From Hyparrhenia diplandra (taxonomy: Eukaryota; Streptophyta; Magnoliopsida; Poales; Poaceae), in the NCBI GenBank assembly GCA_015847255.1, contig JADLZK010011578.1, positions 124,001 to 188,000 on the forward strand: DNA of 64,000 nt, written 5' to 3'. Every line of letters begins with the position of its first letter. Position 1 is the stretch's first letter. Position numbers and translations under genes: made by a program. The notes under the pieces were generated by a model that ran no database searches, had not been told where the DNA came from, and was given only the letters and a program-made list of their open reading frames with translations. Below are positions 11,272-23,914 of the stretch, piece by piece.

Positions 11272-12410
11272 TTTTTTTTTTTTTTGAATGGAATCAATAG
11301 GGGTAACCCCCTACCTGATCTTTTTTCATTAATAGGGATAAGTACAAAATACAATGCACGAGCTGTGCTAGAATTTTTTGGAGTTACCAAGCTCAAACCA
11401 AAAATAAAAATGAAGCTAAGGGATATTCTCCAACCACTGTTTTGAGGGGCCTACAAGGTTGGGTTTGGCTTTGACACAAATCAAACCAATTTGATCCTTG
11501 AAATGATGACTCCAATTTGCATAGGTGCATTGCTTGTTATAAAAAATAAGATCATTTCTCATATTCCAAATGGACCAACAAGCTGCAATGACTACCTCTC
11601 TCGAAGAATGATGCACCAAATTTCAATCTGGCTTGAATGACCATGTCCAGCGGTGGCAGATTTAGATCCCAATTAACACCTAAAACAATCCAAACGATCG
11701 CACTAAAAGGACATTCAAAGAATAGATGACAGATAGTTTCTTCAGAATTAGAGTTGCAGATAGCACAATTGTAGCTTGGGAAGAACATATTCTTCCTTCT
11801 CAACATGCCTCTAGTATTCAACCTGTCTCTTAAGAGTAACCAAAAGAAAAATTTATGTTTCCCCAGGTTGTAACCTGACCACATCCATTCAAACAATACA
11901 GAAGCTTGTTGCTGACCCATTAGGATTTTATAGGCTTTTTTGGAGGAGTAAGATGTAGGGTTCCAGGCATAACTCCACTCATCGGGGTCCCATTCTAAGT
12001 CATCCAATAAAGTGTTCAGGAGAGATCGAGTTCACTATGAGCTTGTGTTGAAAGAGGCAGAAAGAAATTACTATCCAATTCATGTTGCATGAAAGATTTG
12101 AGAGAACAATTCTTCCTCTTGGCAAAGGAAAAAAGCCTTGGGAACTTTACTTTAATGTAAGGATTAGACCAAGAATCATTCCAAAAGAGGATAGAAGAGC
12201 CTGAGCCCGGTTTTCAAGTGGAAATTCTCCTATACTCAGGAAGGAGTTTAAGAATGTCCCTCCACCAAAAGGAACCAACTTTGCATGGGGAGGTGAGTTG
12301 TCATTTGCCTAGAGCTTGGACCAAGTTAGATGAACCCAGGGCGCATCAGCATGGTTGTAAAATTTGTCCAAGAATTTGACACCCTTGGTCAGCTGAATAA
12401 TTAAGAAATC
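11272..12410 (-). pseudogene. LINE (L1-like) ORF2 3' fragment with poly-A tail
   Basis: The minus-strand frame 12007-11552 encodes the zinc-binding region found at the C-terminus of plant LINE reverse transcriptases: SSKKAYKILMG, LGKHKFFFWLLLRDRLNTRG, then CAICNSNSEETICHLFFECP with the Cys/His pattern. An overlapping frame (11619-11416) continues it with VIAACWSIWNMRNDLIF. Weaker similarity continues up to about 12400. The plus-strand T run at 11272-11285 is the poly-A tail of a minus-strand insertion. Frameshifts and stops show it is dead and 5'-truncated. ORF2 would normally provide the nicking and reverse transcription for its own insertion. Confidence 0.8.
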
Positions 12411-12707
12411 TGAATTTCTAAATTTGATAACTTAAAAAAGGAATATTTGAGCCTCTAGAAGATCTCAAATGAAAGAAAATGGCAAATACAGAGTTTTAGA
12501 TCACAGTGATACATGCACTTTTTTATATAAAATCTGTATTCACCTAATTTAGTATGAAAAGGTTATGTTTTTTTTATATAAAAGGGGAGAGACGACCATC
12601 TTACATGTGGGTCCACCATCATTTTAGCAAAACCACTTTGAAATGGTGAGTGCACTGCCGTGTTAGCAAAAAGCTTCGGTTTGAAAATTGAGAGACTAAA
12701 TTGTTTG

Positions 12708-12826
12708 GTACTGCCTCCGTACCAAATTATAAGTCGCGTTGCCTTTTTTTTTGTTTTAATTTAGATACATAACTAAATGGATGAAAAAAAAATAAGTGAC
12801 TTATAATTTAGAACAAAGGAATACTT
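12708..12826. mobile_element. Stowaway-like MITE
   Basis: Inverted ends TACTGCCTCCGTACCAAATT and TTAGAACAAAGGAATA enclose an AT-rich centre, with the subterminal AAGTCGC/GTGACTTATAA pair usual for grass Stowaway copies of about 100-150 bp. The ends have decayed. Confidence 0.55.
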
Positions 12827-12947
12827 ATTTAAGTTTGGGGTGCCTTTTTTTTTAAGACATTTCTCTTAACAACGACATCGAAAATATCAAACGGCACATA
12901 AATGGCTAGATCCATCACTTTCGATCCATGAGTACTAGCTTTGCCAT
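12766..12947. repeat. Direct repeat copy A (partner at 14635-14838)
   Basis: From ACATAACTAAATGGATG through GACATTTCTCTTAACAACGA, AATGGCTAGATCCATCACT and CATGAGTACTAGCTTTGCC, this block is nearly identical to 14635-14838. The copies are about 1.88 kb apart in the same orientation and diverge abruptly after GCTTTGCC. Confidence 0.7.
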
Positions 12948-12949
12948 GG

Positions 12950-14544
12950 TAGCTGATAAAAACGTGTAAAATCGGCAATCTTATTAACAGTGTGTAACAA
13001 CATAGACTCAAAATAGCCGACCCGTATAAGCTGTAGGATGTGTATAGATAAGCATGGGTCCTTCACTATAACCAATCAAATCTGTTTGTTTAACTGGCTA
13101 TCACAGCTTAAGTGTGAAACCATTCCATGAATAAGAACATATACGGAATATCCGAACAAATTTCGCCCCAGATATAACAGATAATACATGCATATATATC
13201 TAAATTAAATAGCAAACAAGCAGAATTCGTCAAGACCGGTCTAAAAGGCCGGCGGTCTTAACTAGTTCTTTTCACTAAACATGCCAAATCTACGTTCACC
13301 TGGTCTTAACGGCCAGCAGGCTTTAGTAAACTCAATACGTAAAGCTATATCATCTGATATCTAAATAGATTTACATCCATGTATTGATCGCTAATATCTG
13401 AATAAAAGCATGAAAGATGGAAAAACGTGCATGTGTTGTTCGATGTCTAGACATTAGGAATTCTTGGATCTAATCCAACCGACTGCCGAACGCCTGGCTT
13501 TCATAAACCCTCGACGCATCCAAGGTAGACAGATCCACATGCATGCATTACTTGTTAAAGCATAAGCGTGGTCGGCTAAAATACCCGAATTGGGGTCCAT
13601 GAAGCGTGAACAAACGCATCTAGACATGACTAGACCTAAATGGCTAAACAAACCGGGTAATCCAGCAGCTATCTATTAACCGCCCACCCTAATCATGGCT
13701 AGATGAATCTGAACTCACAACACGTAACGATCTAATTGATAGACTCTGGCCAATAAGCACGCGAAAACGACCATCAATGGTAAAGTAAGCAAATCATGCA
13801 TAGAGACGATCATAATCAGTATAAATCTAAGGCCAAAGCACTTATCAATCTAGTCGGGCAAAAGGTGTTTTCATATAAAAACATAAGCAAATATGAGCAT
13901 GAACATCACGGGTAACTTAATGAATCTACTAGACTTAACCAGATCTAATAGAGTCGATAACTCAATGCTAAGGCTGGTTTACAAGGCCAGCGGCCCTAGC
14001 AAAGCTACCTCACCATCGATTACAAAGTCCACCAGGCGACTAGGTAAGATATAACGAAGGTTGTCGGGACTTACGAGTGACACGGAGAGGATCACGAGAA
14101 GCTGTAGAAGAACTCGATGACTTGACTAAAGGACTCGATAAGGTGGCCGAAGCCGGTTTTGTGTATTGATTGATTGAATATCCCTTTACAATAGCCGGTC
14201 TTACATATTTATAGCCTAAATCTCTACACAAGTCCTGATAGAATACGACTCGGAAAATAAACCATAACGCGAAGATAACTTGGCCTCCAATCTTTCCTTT
14301 CCGTTTGGAGCCCGCGATGCTGTCCCGTATACTTGACGCGGTCGATTAATCTTTGTGATATCCCCATTCTTGGACGTGTCAAGTGGGCTCTACCCTTCTC
14401 CATGTTTAGCCGGTCCTGATGACGTCATTTTAGCTGGCAACACCTTCTCCTTTTCTTTCGGTAGAACACATCTCGCCTGCACCATCAATTTTGTTCACCA
14501 CGATTTTGGGCTATACCTCTCTTGACCAAAATCTACTGTCAACA
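12950..14544 (-). mobile_element. Probable Ty3-type solo LTR, minus orientation
   Basis: On the minus strand the segment starts at 14544 with TGTTGACAGTAGATTTTGG, resembling the start of the Athila/Tat LTR at 6748. A TATA-like GGCTATAAATATG lies near 14210. No gag or pol is attached. The lower boundary (about 12950-13010) is not resolved and no clear target site duplication was found. It lies between direct repeat copies A and B. Confidence 0.5.
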
Positions 14545-14634
14545 AGTTTCACCTCTTATTGATAGAATATTGATGGTAAAAATGTGTCGTTAGTGACCGT
14601 AAACAAAGTCGCATTGATTTTTTTAATTCATCTA

Positions 14635-14838
14635 TATACATAACTAAATGGATGAAAAAAAATCAAAGTGACTTATAATTTGAAACAGAGGTGAACAGAG
14701 GGGTACTTATTTAAGTTTTGGGGGGTGCTTTTTATTTTTTTTTTTTTTGAAGACATTTCTCTTAACAACGACATCGGAAATATCAAACAGCACATGAATG
14801 GCTAGATCCATCACTCGATCCATGAGTACTAGCTTTGC
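14635..14838. repeat. Direct repeat copy B (partner at 12766-12947)
   Basis: Same block as copy A, with a longer T run (14733-14749) and a few substitutions. Copy B continues into block 14850-15110, which has counterparts near 24.6 kb and 30.1 kb. Just upstream (14565-14600), GTCGTTAGTGACCGT resembles a second LTR start. Confidence 0.7.
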
Positions 14839-14849
14839 CTTACAGTCCA

Positions 14850-15930
14850 ATGCAGGAGCCAGGAGTCGGTGTGCCGGCCTGCAAGTTGCAAACTGCTTCC
14901 CCTTTGAAGGACACCATGACATGGCAGAGGCGAGAGGCGCATAAACTCCAAGAGCACGTGGGTGGAGTATAGCTGGGATAAGTGTCTGTTTGTGAGTGAT
15001 GGACAGTGGTCTGAGTCATAAAGATGGGCAGCGACACCGTCGTCGACCTCGACCAGGGCAGGCGTACACCGTGTTGCATTGGCAATGGCAACGGCAACGG
15101 CCGGTGATCTTCAGCAAAAACAGACATCAATGACCAGACATGCTGAAACAAACGAAAAAGACGCATCATGCATATTGCATCTGCATCAGTGTGCCTGCGC
15201 TGGCTGGCTGTATTAGCTAGCGGTGCTTCTGCCATGTTCCCTTTCAGCTTGTCAATCTAATATTTTTCTCTCACAACAAATCAACATCAGCCGGCTTATC
15301 GGCCGTAGAAACCACGGGCCTGTAAGTTGTCTCTGTCACGGGCCACCGCCCCAGCCATCCCGTCAATGGCAGTGGCCCCAAGTACTCGTCGTCTTCACCA
15401 GACTCTAAATGATTGCACGGAAGTCCGTGTTCAGGTAATCAAGTTCAAAACTGAAGCTGATGCATGGATCCATCTAGTACATTTCAACCATCAGGCATCG
15501 TTAGGCAGCTGGTATCCAATGACCCATGGATTGTCCTCACGGATCGAGAACTAAACAAGATATTTAGGGCTACAGCTTTCGGTGACTACATGTCGGATCA
15601 AAGCTAAGTAGAATCATGAACTCCAAAGCAAGTTCACTGAATACATACCAGACCTGAATTCCAAAACCATATTTTAGCAAGCAATTTGCATATGGATGGA
15701 TGGATGGGTGCAGAGTGGTACGGTGGGCGGCCACCGATTACCGATATATGGACAAGGATCCACATGGTAGTTGCGTCAACTCGCGATCGATGGACGAAAC
15801 GAGTCAATTAAGCAACTAATTAAGCAAGTGCTACACACTCACGGCACCACTCACCAGCACATAGTACGCTTTCTCCTCAGACGGCGACAACGTTCTTTGC
15901 CTTTCTGACGTTGCATTCATCTGGCCGTCT
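14850..15930. repeat. Segmental duplication block, copy 1
   Basis: Diverged similarity to about 24600-26260 and partly to 30100-31370: GGACACCATGACATGGCAG (14909 region) versus GGACACTATGACATGGCAG (24651 region); GAGTCATAAAGATGGGCAGC versus GAGTCACAAAGATGGTTGGC; and GACGGCGACAACGTTCTTTGC with CTTTCTGACGTTGCA (about 15880) versus the same block near 26185. Minus-strand frames in copies 1 and 2 share CHVMVSFKGEAVC / CHVIVSYKGEAIC, but no known domain is seen, so no gene is called. Confidence 0.5.
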
Positions 15931-17955
15931 TGTGCTTTTCAGGGTCTTTTCTTTTTTCAGCCCTGATCCTGTTGCTCTTACGCTTTGAAAATCTTGAATG
16001 GCTAGATTATTTATTTCCTGGTACCTTCAATTTGTGCTCTTTATTTTTGGCTATAAAGAAATTAAGGACACCCTATAATTCTTGTTTGTTGTTATATCCA
16101 GGGTTAACATGACTCTGTTTTCACATCGTATTAGGTTTGCCCTAAGTCAAACATTTATATTATTTACCATGGACTTCAAAAAATTATAACGCTCATGACA
16201 TAATTAAAATTTATATTTTATACTCAGCATAAGAATACTTTTTATAATAACATATAAATTTTATATAGTTATTGTTATAAAATTTGTGAGTTGTTATGAG
16301 ATAACTAAAAAGACAAGCGTTGTGTACATGCTGTTATTTCTCAAGATTATATGGCACTCCATGAGACGTATAAGACAATTAGTTGCCTTATAGGAGGGTG
16401 GGAGCGAGGGTAAGAAGGGTAAGGGACCGGGGAATATACAAGGCACACATCTTAGAACACAAATTGTCCAATTTGCTATTTAATTTCACATGCCTTTCTG
16501 AATTATTTACCGCTTTCTACAGCTTTAGTTGGGGCCAAGTTGAGCCAAATGTCTAACCATACATCTTTTGGTCGCTGGATAAAGAATAAAGAAGACTCCA
16601 GCACATAGTTTTGTGTTTTCTTGTCTATGGAACGGTCGTCTTCGGCCCATTGCATTGCATTGCATTTTTTATTGGAACACATATAGATTTTTAAGGTCCA
16701 AACTATATACCCATCTGGACTTGTCTTTCTTAGATAATAATATTCCATTGCTAGAAATTAATTAATAACTCAATACTTTTAAGAGACTTGTCTTTAGAAA
16801 TGGTTGTGTAAAAAAATCATTTTTCACATGAAATTGGAAGAAGATGAATTTTATATCAAAATTATAGAGCTCAGTGTTATCTACAACTTAATTGACAAGT
16901 TTGTTATTTGAAACTTTTTAATGTCCTATTTATTTTTTTAAAAAACATTAGGTTTTAAAATATTAAATCTAGCATTTTTTAAACAACTTTGACATTGCTT
17001 ATACAATCTACAAATTTTACTTGATTTTTTTTTTTTTGGTTGAAATCATTAAGAGTTCAAATGCTCATTTTCGTTTCTAGGTTTTGGAATTAGAAGTTCA
17101 GAATTCTCAAAAAAAGACCTCGGCTATTGACATGGTAACAAAGACGTAGTGCTCAATGCCATTTACAACTAATGTTTTTATTTTGAATTATTTTGAGGGT
17201 CAAATATTCATATTTTAAGTTATTAGATTTTGGGATTAAGATGTTTTGAAATTTCTAAACGATCTTGCATGGAGGGTATCGTGTGGTTTGAGATTAAGAT
17301 GCTGAAATTGTTTTCCATTTACGGTCATTCGAAGGCTGAAAGAGGTGGAAGCTAGCAGAAATTGGACATCCATGGATTTTAGCAAATGAATTTGGAATTC
17401 AAATTTTGGCAGGGGATCATCTCTTTTTTAGGTCATTTTTGAACTAGAGGGTATCCATTGGACATCCATGGATATCCAACTTCCACCTAGAGCTGAAATA
17501 TTCAGTGCAAGATCTAAAAGTCAATACAAAGAATAACATCAACAAGTGCGTGTGCCTACCTACCTTGGGTGGAGGGTATCGTGTGGGTTGGAAAATGTTT
17601 TTTTGCTATTTTTTGGTTTGAAAATCATTAACAAAGGTGGATTGATTAAGATGCTCTCTTCTCTCTATTTATGGGAGACGTGTGCCTTAAAATGTCGGCC
17701 TATGTAACCTAGTTAACCAACTTTGTAAATGTATTCTTGGTACCATGCTGTGTGCATATTTCCTTCAATTAGTTAGCTATGTTTTTGCATGTCCCCATCA
17801 ATATCGAGCATAGTAGTGACCACCTGTAGCATTAAGCGGAGACGACCATGGTCCATATAGACTGCAAAAAAAGGAGGGGAATGAAAAATAGAGGCATACT
17901 GGGGTTTGGGGAGATCGGGAGCTAGAGAGCTAGGAGGCCAAGACTGATGAGTACG
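15931..17955. other. Gene-free stretch
   Basis: AT-rich DNA with no recognised gene. It holds the second copy of the 8.9-9.1 kb block, split by about 0.85 kb at 16805-17640. Within that insert GACATCCATGGAT and GAGGGTATCGTGTGG recur locally (about 17270-17480 and 17570). The short frame at 15930-16112 has no family match I can name. Confidence 0.45.
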
Positions 17956-17956
17956 T

Positions 17957-18193
17957 ACTCCTCCGTCCCAAAATAAATGACGTTTTTCTTCGAGAAACAT
18001 CTACCGGCAATTATATATTAAAATAGAATTAATATTTATATTACGTAATTAGTATCATTGGAAAGATCTTTTGATCTAGTTTTTAACAAATTTATTTAGA
18101 GATTTAAATCTTCTAACGTATTTTCTATAAATCGAGTCAAACTTGTGGAATGAAAACCCAAAACGTCCTTTATTTTTGGGACGGAGGGATTAC
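17957..18193. mobile_element. Stowaway MITE
   Basis: Ends ACTCCTCCGTCCCAAAATAA and TTATTTTTGGGACGGAGGG are inverted repeats of the classic Stowaway terminus, enclosing about 190 bp of AT-rich DNA. No coding capacity. Confidence 0.8.
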
Positions 18194-18532
18194 CTACTGC
18201 ACTCGTATCGCCGCCTGATCGAGCAGATCCTTGTGATTTGACAGGCTCATAATTGTTCACTTCGACGCGTGTTGCAGCACGTTCGAGAGGTAGGGCAATG
18301 TTGTGGAGGGCCACTGTGCGTGCGCATTGGCTTCTTTTGGACACACCATCTCTGGAGAGACGAAGGGATCTGCAAATACGGTGCCAATGGTTGTGTTTGT
18401 GTGCCAACGGAGGGAGTAACATTTACCAGGCTCGTGATACACGACGGTAAGGTCTTTATTTGCTTTGAATGGCATCGGACCATTTGTCTAGTAGGCTTTA
18501 TTATATTCCAATTCTCGGTACCTTTTCTTTTT

Positions 18533-18800
18533 TTTTTTTTTTTTGAGATTACACAGTACAACGCAGACGCTCAACACGCGCGCACACTCACCCCTATGAA
18601 CACACGTGACGCAAAACCCTACCCCTATGAGCACCTTCAAGGACTGAGCCGGCAAATCTTGAAGTTCAAGTCACCATCGGCGCCGCTATCGACGGGGGAC
18701 GCCGCTTACCACTTTAATGCTTAGCCGGAAAATCCTGAAATAAATCCAGGATAAAGTGTTGCCTTGAGAATTTCAGCGCTTTAATGTATTAAGGCCCGTT
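18533..18800 (-). mobile_element. Retroposon tail (LINE/SINE-type), minus orientation
   Basis: A T run at about 18526-18544 is followed by GAGATTACACAGTACAACGC, CACACTCACCCCTATGAACA, ACTGAGCCGGC and CCTGAAATAAATCCAGG. This is a very common dispersed sequence in grass genomes, normally read as the 3' part of a non-LTR retroposon with its poly-A tail. Short and non-coding. Whether it is SINE or truncated LINE is not decided. Confidence 0.55.
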
Positions 18801-19448
18801 TAGATCTTTAGAATTAAATTTATTATAGTTTAGAAACATATTTGAGGTAGGCTATATAATTAACATGTACCTCAAAAAAAAAAAACATGTACCTCAAAAA
18901 GACCAGCACTCTATGGAAACTAACCCTTTTCTTTATTTAAATTTGTGTCGCTTTTCTTATCACAGTGATTTTTTGGTCTATACCTTTTTTGCGGGGTGAT
19001 CCTTTGATTAATATATATTATTAACAGATTATTCCTAAGATAACCTAGTAACACAAAGTGTGCTAGAGATCATATGGCCTAATTCAGCAAGTAGTGAAAG
19101 TTGAGTTTGACGTCCACTTGCAGTTGATTAGGTTTAAGTTAGCACCGAATCAAACTTTGTGTTAGGTGACAGTGTCCTGGATCGGAGCTTAAAGAATTTA
19201 TAGGCACACAATTACAATTTGTACCATATATGAGTGCAGGCAATGAGAAGAAATATTATTAAATCCAGGTTGGTGTAATCTCTCTATTTCAAATTATTTG
19301 TCTTGGGTTTTATACATGCGTAACTTTCGTTATATATACTTAGATATACACTATATATACACTACGGGCAGTTGGCAAAGAGGCCATTTGTTGAGTATGC
19401 ACAAGAAATCACTCTGCGTACGACGCTTGGCAAAGTGACCCTTTGCCG

Positions 19449-20735
19449 CACTACTGCAGAACAGGCACATTAGGGGCGGCTAAAGATGCACATTAGGAGG
19501 CTCCTCTAGCCGCCCCTAATAAAACACCCCTAATGTGCTTCCACATTAGGGGCGGTTGACGTAGCCGCCCCTAATGTGAACACATCGGGGTGGTTCTGCT
19601 TGAGCCGCCCCTAATGTGAATCCCAGATTTCGCATTTTTAAAATTCAAAATAAAATAACAAAAGATTTTTTTTTTTTAATCGGGGGAAGACCCCACCGGC
19701 CACCCACCCACATCCCCTACACATGGTGATTTTTTCAGGTTTTTTTGCAAATGTTGCGGCCGCCAAGATTCGAACCTCGCGACCTCGAGCAAGCATATAC
19801 CCTCACCTCCACTACGCTACAACACACTTATATGTGTTCATATCTCATTCAGCGCCCCTCATATATTATACAAATCCGAGTGTAAATTGACTATTTGAGG
19901 TCCTAAACGGATTCGAACTAAAAAGTGGTCAACTACAAAGTTTCATAACTTTTCGAGATCAACATTTCATATTTAGAAAGTTTTTTCCGTCCGAGGTCGT
20001 TTATTTAAATTTGAATTTCAAATTTGAGACATTTGAACACATGACTTTTGCATGACTAGATTATTTCAAACTAAAAAGTGGTCAACTACAAAGTTTCATA
20101 ACTTTTCGAGATCTACATTTCATATTTAGGAAGTTTTTCCGTCCGAGGTCATTTACTTAAATTTGAATTTCAAATTTGAGACATTTGAACACAGCTTTTG
20201 CATGACTAGATTATTTCGAACTAAAAGTGGTCAACTACAAAGTTTCATAACTTTTCGAGATCTACATTTCATATTTAGGAAGTTTTTCCGTTCGAGGTCG
20301 TTTATGAAATTTGAATTTCAAATTTGAGACATTTGAACAAACTTTTGCATGACTAGATGATTTCGAACTAAAAAGTGGTCAACTACAAAGTTTCATAACT
20401 TTTCGAGATCTACATTTCATATTTAGGAAGTTTTTCCGTCCGAGGTCGATTTATAAAACTTTAATTTTCAGTGCCTCATTTTAAAATTCGGCAACCCTTT
20501 GTAGGGGCGGCTCAATATAGAGCCGCCCCTATTGTGGACCACATTAGGGCGGTTGGTGATTGAGCCGATCGACAACGATAGGGGCGGTGGTACACGAGCC
20601 GCCCCTAATGTGTCGTCATTAGGGGCGGTTCGTCTCGGCCCGGGATTTTTAAGCATACATTAGGGGCGGCTCAAAGTATGAGCCGCCCTAATAAAAAAAC
20701 GCAGCACCCTCTTAGTGGCCTTTTTTGTAGTAGTG
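19449..20735. mobile_element. Non-autonomous CACTA element, ends complete
   Basis: It starts CACTACTGCAGAACAGG and ends CTTTTTTGTAGTAGTG, perfect CACTA-type terminal inverted repeats, flanked by the 3-bp duplication CCG (19446-19448 and 20736-20738). Both subterminal regions are packed with ATTAGGGGCGGCT/AGCCGCCCCTAAT motifs, the presumed transposase-binding repeats. At 1287 bp with no transposase it must have moved in trans. It sits within the older CACTA element. Confidence 0.9.
19910..20465. repeat. Four tandem ~150-bp repeats inside the nested CACTA
   Basis: GTGGTCAACTACAAAGTTTC followed by ATAACTTTTCGAGATC and TTTCCGT(C/T)CGAGGTC recurs four times, beginning near 19916, 20069, 20219 and 20366 (spacing about 153, 150 and 147). 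The copies are highly similar, so amplification is recent relative to the element. Non-coding. Confidence 0.85.
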
Positions 20736-21247
20736 CCGAAAGTGTCAACCCTCGGTAAAGAAATGCACTCAGCTAACTTTGTCCCTTTGTCGAAGTTTCA
20801 TGACCGGGCACTCGACAAATCACTAATTTGCCTGAGTGTCAACCTTGGACACACGCCAAAGAGTGACGGATGACAGCCAGCCACCATTAGAGTTTTGCTG
20901 AGTGTCCTATGTGGCCACTCGACAAATCGTTACTTTGTCAAGTGTCATATGTTAGGCACTCGGTAAAATGACCAATTTGTCGAAAGTGCACCACTCTTGC
21001 ACTCATCAAAGTATTTTTTTTCTGTTTTGTCATCAAAACTTTTCCTGTAGCCTTCCTACAGATCATGGTACTTCATGTTCAAATTTGGTATATTTCTCAG
21101 ACTTTTTTCTATATATCTTGAATTTATTTTATTTAATTGAACTTTTTTGGGATAAGGCAAATTTGAATTGGTGTATCGAATAATGAAATTATTTGAATGC
21201 AAAAATTATATTCATGTTAATGAGTGTAATGTGAGACCGCGGGGAAT

Positions 21248-23914
21248 TGAAAGTGCATCTAGGCTTTTAGTGGGTTTTAGTGAATTGAATGAAAATATAA
21301 TTAAAGGTTTAAGTTTGCTAAGGGCAGCCACAACGGAGGCGGTACATCAGTACTGCCCCCAAAAAAATCAGTCTTCCACGGGAGATGAAGCAGCATGTTG
21401 TTCAACGCATGCTATACGAGCTGCTTTTTTCACTGTCATATCGTTGTACTGACTGCAGGCTTTACAAGGTGTATGCGTACAGAGAAAAGGCAGCTGGGAG
21501 CAACAATCTCAAGCCCCCAACGCATTTTTGGTTGTTGCTTGGCTCTTTTTGTCAGACGGGGCCGTCACCGCTTCTGCAAGCAGCTCTCGCAGATTGCAGA
21601 GCTACAATTCGCATGACATGGAGATTTGTGGCCACCGTGGACATGAGGCAGTACGCCGACTGGAGCATTGGGGAAGACCCAAGTGTTGAACTAAAAATTG
21701 AGTCTGTTACATATACTTGTGGATTGTATATTAACAAGTAAATCTAAGTTTCAATAAGTAAGCAAACTTGATGGTATTCGACATAGTGTTGAAGTGAAAT
21801 GCCATAATTGTATATTGTTGCATTGCAAGATTATGGAAACAATCTACTTCAAGCAAAAAGACAACAAGGCAAATAGAATCAATGAAATGGCTTCTATGTT
21901 GTGGGATATCATAGTATTATGAAAAAAGCAAGCATATTTCATAAATGGAAAATGAGACATGAGTTGATAACTTTGAATTGGTCTCTATAATGGTTTGCTT
22001 TGCATGAACAAGAAGCGTTGGACAATGGACTAGTTTTGATCAAGGATTGAAGAACGAATGAAGAGTGTATAAGTAAAAGAAATATCAAGCAAAGGTGAAA
22101 TGACAAAGGAGGTAATGCAGAGCGAATAGGAGATATTCTTTATATAATGTTTGCTTGTACATATAAAGATTTAGAATATCACTTTGCATTAATATGATCA
22201 AGCTAGAAGTATAAAGATAGAGATTGAAGTGAGTATTAGGAATGTCAAGCCAAAATAAAGAGAATACAAGGAATCGTGAATTAGCTTGACAACATTGATG
22301 TTGATCTATATATGTATCTATGTGAGTCAAACTAAAGCTTGATTGATCTCAACATTCATATCTTGAAGATATTCAAGTAAGGATCACAATATTAAAAAGA
22401 AATGGTGTTCAATGTATGCTTGATGTGATGTGACTTGAGTATGGCTTGATAAGGTGAAGATAGAAAGGAAAGGGCTTCAAGGTACTAAGCGAAGGTGAAG
22501 GGCAAGCACCGGCTTGGGGACCGAGGTACGATGGCTAAGGTGAGGAAGAGAGTACTTGCATTGAGTCGAGGAACTAATCAAGCGATGAGGAGTCATATTG
22601 TGTTGAGGATCAAAGCATTAGTGGAAGTGACTTGAAGCCATGAAGTTGAACTCACATTTGTGGAAATGGTTCAAGTCTCATGCTCAAGGTATATTTGCTC
22701 AAAGAGAAGAGATAAAGATAATTGCAACCTCCTATGATGCAATGTTGAGAAGAAATGACATATGAAAACATTGAAGGCTCAAGCGTTTATATTATTATAT
22801 TATCTTGATGTTGAGTATAAGGCATGTCATACTATCAAGGGGGATGCAGTGTGAAAATGATAAACAAGTCTCAAGTGCTAAAACCAACCGAACCCAAGTG
22901 CTAACATGAGAGAAAACACTTAGCACTGCACTTACACTTGTTAACCTTGGGCTTGTTCTCTACAGGTTGGATAGCCCTCGAAACAAGCTTCCCAGAACAT
23001 CCAAGATCACTGAAATTGGAGTTTGAAGTAAAAAAGGTATGGCGCTTTCTGTGAGGTGACCTATGCCGTTTTTAGGAGCTATGGCAGTGCCATAGTATGG
23101 GAGCGGTAGTGCTGCACCTGTATAGACATAATAGCTAGTTTTCGAATCCTAACCGCTAATTTGAGTGGGGTGGGGATATATTACCCATCGCACGCCTCCG
23201 GCTGCTGATGTGCCGAATTCCCAACCCTTCTCTAGCCTTGTTTGAGCTTTCTCTAACCCCTCTTTTGGGAGAGTGAGTGATTAACGACTAATTACAAGTT
23301 AGAGAGCATATTAGAGCAACCAAACCTTTGAGCACTTGTTGGGTTGCGTTGATCTTCATTGTGCGTTCGTTACTCTTGGATGTGAAGCCTCCTAGACGGC
23401 TAGGCGTCGCCTGACAATCTCCTGTGCTTGTGGTGAGCAGCATGAAAGTTTGTATTACCCCATTGATCTGGTGGAAACCCCTCATCTCAAGAGTTCACTT
23501 TCTTGACTTGAGAAGGGCAAGGCAAACCTTGGTCACGAGCTAATCCTTTTGTGGATACCTCAACAAGTTGGACTTAGGCAAGCCTTTGTGGTGAGCTGAA
23601 CCACGGGATAAATCTTGTGTCTTATCCCTTTATGTTTGAGTTGCATTATCTTTATGTTCCACTCGATCTACTTGGTTGTGAGTGTCTACTTAGTTGTAAG
23701 TGTTTGCGAGTCTAGGTACTTGGTGAACTTGTTACCGAACACCCCTAGAACGTCTCCACCAAGTTTGGTCTTCAACTGAGATCTTTGGACGTTGAGGCAG
23801 TGCCACATCTAAAGTGAGGCAGTGCCGCACTTAGTTTTAAATTCCGTTTGAGCTGAAATTTGTAGGCCTATTCACCCTCCCTCTAGGCCTCTAGGCGACA
23901 TCAAGGTCCTTTCA
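21248..23914 (+). mobile_element. Solo LTR of a SIRE/Maximus-type copia element, with internal insertion
   Basis: Starts TGAAAGTGCATCTAGGC followed by TTTTAGTGGGTTTTAGTG, and ends CCTCCCTCTAGGCC...AAGGTCCTTTCA, the start and end of this family's long LTR. Flanks GGAAT (21243-21247) and TGAAT (23915-23919) are a probable 5-bp target duplication with one change. About 21320-21770 (starting GGGCAGCCACAACGGAGGC) interrupts the LTR and looks like a small DNA element with unresolved ends. No gag or pol. The 118-codon frame at 21385-21741 is not supported as a gene. Confidence 0.7.
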
